DNA of 64,000 bases from contig JAFDZI010000005.1 of the NCBI GenBank assembly GCA_018266955.1, forward strand, positions 62,001-126,000, given 5' to 3'. The notes under the pieces were generated by a model, which was not told the DNA's origin, did no database searches, and saw nothing but the letters and a program-made list of their open reading frames with translations. Position numbers and translations under genes: made by a program. Source of the stretch: Bacteroidota bacterium. GTDB taxonomy: Bacteria; Bacteroidota; Bacteroidia; Flavobacteriales; Weeksellaceae. Of this stretch, positions 59,379 to 64,000 are shown piece by piece; positions within the stretch are counted from its first letter, which is position 1; each line of letters opens with the position of its first letter.

Positions 59379-62159
59379 ATGAAGGTTGAAATGATGAAGT
59401 ATAAATTCTTCTTTTTATTGTTTGTGTTATTTTCTGTTGGTGCTTTTGGGCAAGATAAAATGCACATGAATCTGGATGCTTATTTTGCTCAAGATACCAT
59501 AAAACTTCAAGCGGGTAAGGCTTTTTCTAATACCATAGTGCTTAAAAATAACAGTGGCGATCCCATAAAAATAGACAGTATAAAAGCAGAGAAAAACTAT
59601 CCTGGAATGTTGTTTTCTCCTGCGTATAAAGGCTTTGTACAGAATTCTGAAAATACAGAGCTTAAAATACGAATGATTGCCAGTAAGGAACTGCTTATGT
59701 CTTCGTTTTCTGAAATTGCATTTTGGGTTTATAGTAAAATAGGAGGGCAAGCCCAAAAGCAGATGATTTCTTTTAAAATAAAGAGAGAGAAAATGGACTT
59801 TGTTGCGGTTGCGGCGGTGGGAGATTTGTTTTACAATCCAACAGCGCAAGAAAATATGCTCCGTTTTTTTGTGGAAAATCAATCGTATGAGTCCAGAGTA
59901 GTTCGTGTGAAACTGAAGTTGGTGCCCGATGATTTTATCTCCGTTTTTCCAGATGAACAAATTGTACAGCTCAATTCCAAAGAGAAACAAATACTGACGG
60001 TACAATTGAAAAAAAGGCAAAATATCAACTATTATCCGGATTATAACTTGTCGGTGGAAGTATTGGACAATGACCTGAATACTACCGTATCAACCGTTAT
60101 TTTGCCCATTCGTTCTTTGTCTTCTTATAGGATGATGAATTATGATGCCAACATACAGCAATACAAAAACTATGTAGAAGCATCATACAACAACAGCAAC
60201 AATCTTAATAATTTTTATAAATTCCGAACCAATTACGAAACTAAAGTGGGCAGTAAGGCTACGGTAGGGATCAATTCTACGGTGGACTATTATCAGGAAA
60301 GTAAAAATGTCAATATCTATGATACTCGTTTGGATCTTAATTTTTCTAAATTTTCTGCCGGACTAGGGAATGTTTATGGACAGGATTACGATTTTAACAT
60401 CAGCGGTAGAGGCGTAAAGTTGGGCGCACGATTAAGTCCCAAAAGTACGGTTGAAGTCTTAGGATTGGACAATAATTATATGTTGTACACCGATTTTTCT
60501 AATGGTTTTTCTGCCGGGAAAACTGCTGCCATGCAATTGAGGCATCTTTGGAAAAAGAACCGATCTGCACAACTGAATTATGTTTTTAACCAAAACAATT
60601 TCTCTAAAGTAGACACCCAACTTTTCAATATAAAAACGCCTATTTATTCGGATTCCATACAAGTGTTAAGTTTGGAATCGGGTTTGAGTTTTGAAAATTT
60701 ATCCACAGACAATCACCAGTTGGACAAAATGGGTTGGGCCAGTGGATTGCAATATCAATACAATAAAAATCGCTGGGCAGTACAATCGAATAATTTCTAT
60801 AGTTCTCCCTATTATTCCGGTATTAGAAGAGGAGCTTTGTATTTGGACGAATCGTTACAATATCGAGCTTCGGAAAAAGATATGGTCTATCTTCGGTACA
60901 ACCAATCGCTCAATCAATCCGGTTATTTGAATGATGCGGAACCTTTGGGTTTTACAGAAAATTCAAAGTTTAACAACTTCTTGGTAGAAGCGGGTTGGGC
61001 AAAGAATGGAGTATTGCGATGGAGTATTTCGCCCAATTACATCTATCAGTACATCCATACGCCGTATAATATTTTGGAATATACCGCCTACAGGATGCGA
61101 TTGAATGTTGGGAAGTCTTTTCATCAACATAATGTCAATTTTTCTTGGGATGGGGGTTGGTCTCAATTCAACCAAAATCAAGAGTCTATTTTTGCCCAAC
61201 GATTGGTGCTGAATTATGCATACAAATTTTTGAATGTGTCCACCATGGCAGATATTAATCCAACCAATGCCTATGATCTCAACTGGTACCAAGGTGGGAC
61301 TTATGTAAATTATACTGCAAGTTTGGGAACTCGATTGGTTGCTTTAAGGAAAAAGATGATAGGCTATGTTAATTTAGGATATTCATTTTTAAATACACAA
61401 AAAACCGACAGCTTTTATCTGAATTCTAATGTAGATTATAAACTATCGCCAATGTGGTCGTTGACGGGGATGGCGTATTATAATTTCTACCATAATTCGG
61501 GTGTAATGGGTAATCCGGGTTTTCAGAATTCTAATCTTCAATTCAAAATAGGACTAAGAATGTCTTTGGGAAATTCAGCACAAGGAAATAAATTATCCTT
61601 AAAAGTCTTTGAAGACGATAACTTCAATCAAAAATTTGATGCAGGCGAAAAAGTAATTCCTAATGCGATTGTGAAGCTTAACCAGCAAATTATCGCCATT
61701 ACCAATGAAAAGGGACTTGTGAAATATGCCAATATGAAGGAAGGGGAATATGAATTATCCATTTCCAAAAACAACCAGCCAATTCCGTTGTTGGGATTGG
61801 GTAAAATTAAATTATCCAACAATACAAAATTGGAAATTCCGGTGGTAAAAACCATTCATCTACTTGGGACACTCAAGGAGCTAAAGGATAAATACGATGT
61901 GCAGCAAGCGGATCTTATGGGTATAAATATTTATGCTCAGAACCTGGAAACAGGAAAAATAACGACTTCGATAACGGAGCTGGACGGAAGTTTTAATTTT
62001 CAATTAATAGAAGGGAAATATAAATTCTATATTCAAAACGACCGTTATGAAATCCTGAACAACAACCAAGAGCTTACTTTGAAAAACAATTCAGAACCCG
62101 AAAAGTTGATATTTAACTTTAAAAATAAAGAACTCAAAATTCGTAAAAAACAATTCTAA
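59379..62159 (+). CDS. Usher-like outer-membrane beta-barrel protein (predicted)
   Basis: A 926-residue secreted protein, signal to about residue 25 (GAFGQ). Two Ig-like domains (about 28-130 and 135-245) precede a long barrel region (about 250-735) of alternating aromatic strands such as YVEASYNN and SGLQYQYNKNRWAVQSNNFY. The C-terminus has two CNA-B/regulatory-like domains; the first starts LKVFEDDNFNQKFDAGEKV (about 740-758). Position after chaperone and adhesin, and size, match an usher, but the canonical usher N-terminal domain is not recognisable. It could also be another fibre-anchoring porin. Alternative starts are ATG 59391 and 59394. Confidence 0.6.
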   Translation: MKVEMMKYKFFFLLFVLFSVGAFGQDKMHMNLDAYFAQDTIKLQAGKAFSNTIVLKNNSGDPIKIDSIKAEKNYPGMLFSPAYKGFVQNSENTELKIRMIASKELLMSSFSEIAFWVYSKIGGQAQKQMISFKIKREKMDFVAVAAVGDLFYNPTAQENMLRFFVENQSYESRVVRVKLKLVPDDFISVFPDEQIVQLNSKEKQILTVQLKKRQNINYYPDYNLSVEVLDNDLNTTVSTVILPIRSLSSYRMMNYDANIQQYKNYVEASYNNSNNLNNFYKFRTNYETKVGSKATVGINSTVDYYQESKNVNIYDTRLDLNFSKFSAGLGNVYGQDYDFNISGRGVKLGARLSPKSTVEVLGLDNNYMLYTDFSNGFSAGKTAAMQLRHLWKKNRSAQLNYVFNQNNFSKVDTQLFNIKTPIYSDSIQVLSLESGLSFENLSTDNHQLDKMGWASGLQYQYNKNRWAVQSNNFYSSPYYSGIRRGALYLDESLQYRASEKDMVYLRYNQSLNQSGYLNDAEPLGFTENSKFNNFLVEAGWAKNGVLRWSISPNYIYQYIHTPYNILEYTAYRMRLNVGKSFHQHNVNFSWDGGWSQFNQNQESIFAQRLVLNYAYKFLNVSTMADINPTNAYDLNWYQGGTYVNYTASLGTRLVALRKKMIGYVNLGYSFLNTQKTDSFYLNSNVDYKLSPMWSLTGMAYYNFYHNSGVMGNPGFQNSNLQFKIGLRMSLGNSAQGNKLSLKVFEDDNFNQKFDAGEKVIPNAIVKLNQQIIAITNEKGLVKYANMKEGEYELSISKNNQPIPLLGLGKIKLSNNTKLEIPVVKTIHLLGTLKELKDKYDVQQADLMGINIYAQNLETGKITTSITELDGSFNFQLIEGKYKFYIQNDRYEILNNNQELTLKNNSEPEKLIFNFKNKELKIRKKQF

Positions 62160-62163
62160 TGAT

Positions 62164-62202
62164 AAGCCGAACCAAACCTAGAGTTTCGTTCGGCTTTTTT
62201 TT
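62164..62202. terminator. Terminator after the fimbria-like operon
   Basis: AAGCCGAAC and GTTCGGCTT form the base stem, continued by AAAC/GTTT after one mismatch, followed by eight T residues on the plus strand. It overlaps the last codons of the convergent nuclease gene. Confidence 0.8.
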
Positions 62203-62660
62203 GACTTTCGCCATTCCCAAGGGGCAATAGGATACTGATCTTGCCAAAGCCCAATTCTTTTTTCTCTAGCAATGTTTTCTAATGTGGCATATACATCGCT
62301 GTTTGAATACTTTATGTAATGCCAAGCCAATCCATTTCGTACCAGTTCTTTATTAAGATTTTGATGATTATAGTAGATTTCGGCAATCCATCTTCCGTTT
62401 CTGTCGGGTTTTCCGGCGATAACAATCTGTACGGTTTTGCCAAAACAAAAATCAGAAACAAATTTTTTTGCACTGCTTCCAAAGGCTTGCTTCTTCTCAG
62501 GACAGTCGATGTGGGCCAATCGTATCGCTTGTTCCTTGCCATTCCATAAGATGCCTACCGTGTCTCCATCTTTTACAGCGACTACTTTTGCTGTAATGCT
62601 CTGTGATAAAGTAAATTGAATAAAAAATAAAACAACAAAAGTAAATCGTAAAGCCATCAT
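62178..62660 (-). CDS. Secreted thermonuclease-family (SNase) nuclease
   Basis: A 160-residue protein with signal peptide (to about residue 21, TLSQS) and the staphylococcal-nuclease OB-fold: VVAVKDGDTV (about 27-36), IRLAHIDCPEKKQAFG (about 47-62), with the catalytic Arg in the first part and a second in DRNGRWIAEIYYN. It should cut DNA and RNA in the presence of calcium outside the cytoplasm. The frame is complete. Its ATG lies 145 bp from that of the divergent TlpA-like gene. Confidence 0.88.
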   Translation of the reverse strand: MMALRFTFVVLFFIQFTLSQSITAKVVAVKDGDTVGILWNGKEQAIRLAHIDCPEKKQAFGSSAKKFVSDFCFGKTVQIVIAGKPDRNGRWIAEIYYNHQNLNKELVRNGLAWHYIKYSNSDVYATLENIAREKRIGLWQDQYPIAPWEWRKSKKSRTKL

Positions 62661-62774
62661 TTTTTTTTGTTAAATGTAAAGAGATACAATGGGACAGGCA
62701 AGTTGGGATTGATGTATTTATTGTTAAAGTTTTGATAATTAAGTCTTGCTATTTCATGGATTTAACTAAAAATG

Positions 62775-62782
62775 TATCTTTG
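62775..62782 (+). promoter_or_regulatory. -7 element (TATCTTTG) for the TlpA-like gene
   Basis: It matches TAnnTTTG, 23 bp before ATG 62806. Confidence 0.5.
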
Positions 62783-62805
62783 CGAAATTAATTTTTAAAC
62801 TATAA

Positions 62806-64000
62806 ATGAAAAAGTATTTATTGTTGCTATTGTTAGCAATTTCGTTTGTTTCTTGCTCCAAAAAAGTAGAGGTAACAGGTAAAGTGACGGGAGGGTCGCC
62901 TTTAGAAAGAATAGAATTTATTGAAGGTTCTGGAGTAGCCACGCTACCACTTATTAATATTGGATTAGATAAAGACGGTAAGTTTTCCGGAAGCTTTGAT
63001 GCGCCGAAAGATGGAATTTATGTTTTGTCTTATGGAGGGAAACAAAATTTAATCTACCTAAAAGGTGGAGAAAAGGTAAATATTTCCGGTAATGCACAGA
63101 ATTTCCCAATGGAATATGTGGTAACAGGAGATGCTAAAACCAACAACGATTTCTTAAAACAAACCCAAAGATTTTTGCAATCCTATGCGCAAAAATTCAA
63201 TATGCAAGAATTGGTGACCAAAAAAGAACCTGAATTTTTGAAAGCCATACAAAAAATAGAAACAGACCTAAGTAAAAACATTGATGAAGTTGCCAAAACA
63301 ACCAAAGCAGATAGCGATGTTATCCAATGGAAAAAGAATGATTTGGCTTCTACTTTGTTGAATGTGATGGCTCAATATAAACTCAATTATGGAAAATTGA
63401 CCAATAACCCATCTTTCAAAGTGTCTAAAATCTTCACCGATTATGAAAATAAATTACAACCCAATAAAGAAGATTTGCTAAAGCAAAGTCCTTCCTATAG
63501 AAACTATTTGCTAAGTTCAATGGGCGATGAGTATATGAAGTTTTCTGCAACCAAAATGAAGACCAATGTGGATGCCACAACAGCAGAAATTTTTGCAGAC
63601 TTCTTAAATTCGAAAAAGGAAATTTCTCAACTTGAAAAAGATTATCTATTGGCCTATGTAATTGCACAATCCGACATTAGTCCAAGTGCCGATGAAAAAA
63701 TAATTGCTAAGGTGAATGCCGTAATCGAAAAAAATATTAAAGACGCTACGGTTAAAAAAGATATCCAACATCTACAGTTCGTTATTTCTGGAATTAAAAA
63801 AGGAGAACCAGCTCCAGAACCAGCTTTAGAAAAAGATAATGGTTCATTTAAGTTTTCAGAACTGAAAGGAAAACCAAGCCTAGTGATGTTTTATGCCTCT
63901 TGGAATCCTTACATTGCCGAATCTACAGTTTCTGTATTAAAGGATGTGGCACAACATTATAAAGGGAAAATAAATTTCGTCTTTGTGAATATGGACGATA
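62806..64000 (+). CDS. TlpA-like thioredoxin-fold lipoprotein, partial, without the CxxC motif
   Basis: The first 398 codons of a lipoprotein (lipobox FVSC, Cys17) that runs off the right edge. Residues ~20-105 match the DUF4369 N-terminal domain of Bacteroidota TlpA-family proteins (VTGKVTGGSPLERIEFIEG). A helical linker follows, and the thioredoxin domain starts at about 340 with GKPSLVMFYASW. Where active members read WCxxC, this one reads WNPYI, so both redox cysteines are missing. It may have a binding or chaperone role rather than disulfide reduction. The C-terminus is not visible. Confidence 0.8.
   Translation, partial: MKKYLLLLLLAISFVSCSKKVEVTGKVTGGSPLERIEFIEGSGVATLPLINIGLDKDGKFSGSFDAPKDGIYVLSYGGKQNLIYLKGGEKVNISGNAQNFPMEYVVTGDAKTNNDFLKQTQRFLQSYAQKFNMQELVTKKEPEFLKAIQKIETDLSKNIDEVAKTTKADSDVIQWKKNDLASTLLNVMAQYKLNYGKLTNNPSFKVSKIFTDYENKLQPNKEDLLKQSPSYRNYLLSSMGDEYMKFSATKMKTNVDATTAEIFADFLNSKKEISQLEKDYLLAYVIAQSDISPSADEKIIAKVNAVIEKNIKDATVKKDIQHLQFVISGIKKGEPAPEPALEKDNGSFKFSELKGKPSLVMFYASWNPYIAESTVSVLKDVAQHYKGKINFVFVNMDD

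Overview
The window is AT-rich chromosomal DNA from a member of the Bacteroidota, most likely family Weeksellaceae (Chryseobacterium or Elizabethkingia relatives). The evidence is a type IX secretion C-terminal signal (28103-31207), many Bacteroidota -7 promoter elements (TAnnTTTG) with no Shine-Dalgarno pattern, and gene orders I know from Flavobacteriia: rsfS-ftsH-LUD-cdsA-psd, DUF4296-tgt-lptF/G, DUF4271-hemD, and DUF6089-uppS-bamA-ompH-ompH. No tRNA, rRNA, CRISPR array or complete insertion sequence was seen.

Layout. 1-2.8 kb: end of an MlaD-like gene, then two iron-sulfur (HdrD/CCG) proteins and a conserved partner. 2.8-4.3 kb: a small accessory patch with a gene broken by a stop codon and a RelE/ParE-type toxin-antitoxin pair. 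4.3-10.7 kb: serine hydrolase, Ig-like lipoprotein, haem-binding protein, L-aspartate oxidase, thioredoxin, membrane protein. 10.7-15.5 kb (minus): phospholipid genes, FtsH and RsfS. 15.5-22.4 kb: birA, lptF/G, tgt, glycosyltransferase, hemD, nitroreductase, DUF2062. 22.7-25.2 kb: topA. 25.2-31.3 kb: cobT-cobS-cobC and a large T9SS-secreted protein made of two copies of one unit. 31.3-39.0 kb: a degenerate arginase-fold protein and an exopolysaccharide set (glycosyltransferase, EpsG-like polymerase, WecA-like transferase, Wza-like export lipoprotein, Wzc-like tyrosine kinase). 39.2-44.7 kb: outer-membrane biogenesis. 44.8-49.1 kb: thioesterase, rfbD, an unknown secreted protein, pyrD, a hemerythrin-like protein. 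49.2-53.4 kb (minus): two secreted proteins and a decayed gene behind an intact promoter. 53.5-55.2 kb: aspS. 55.7-62.2 kb: a five-gene fimbria-like operon. 62.2-64 kb: a secreted nuclease and a TlpA-like lipoprotein that runs off the window.

Most interesting is the 55.66-62.16 kb operon. It encodes two pilin-like secreted subunits, a PapD-like chaperone, a two-domain protein whose last ~135 residues resemble the subunit (a FimH-like layout), and a 926-residue predicted outer-membrane barrel in the place of an usher. It starts at a consensus promoter and has intrinsic-terminator-like hairpins after the subunit gene and after the chaperone gene, which would grade expression. The parts are seen in the sequence; that they form a chaperone-usher-type surface fibre is inference.

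A second notable item is a ~117-bp element present twice (22.45 kb and 48.21 kb), each upstream of a minus-strand gene in a divergent intergenic region. Its hairpin is kept by two compensatory base-pair changes between the copies. Three genes also have the -7 element exactly four bases before the ATG, which predicts leaderless mRNAs.
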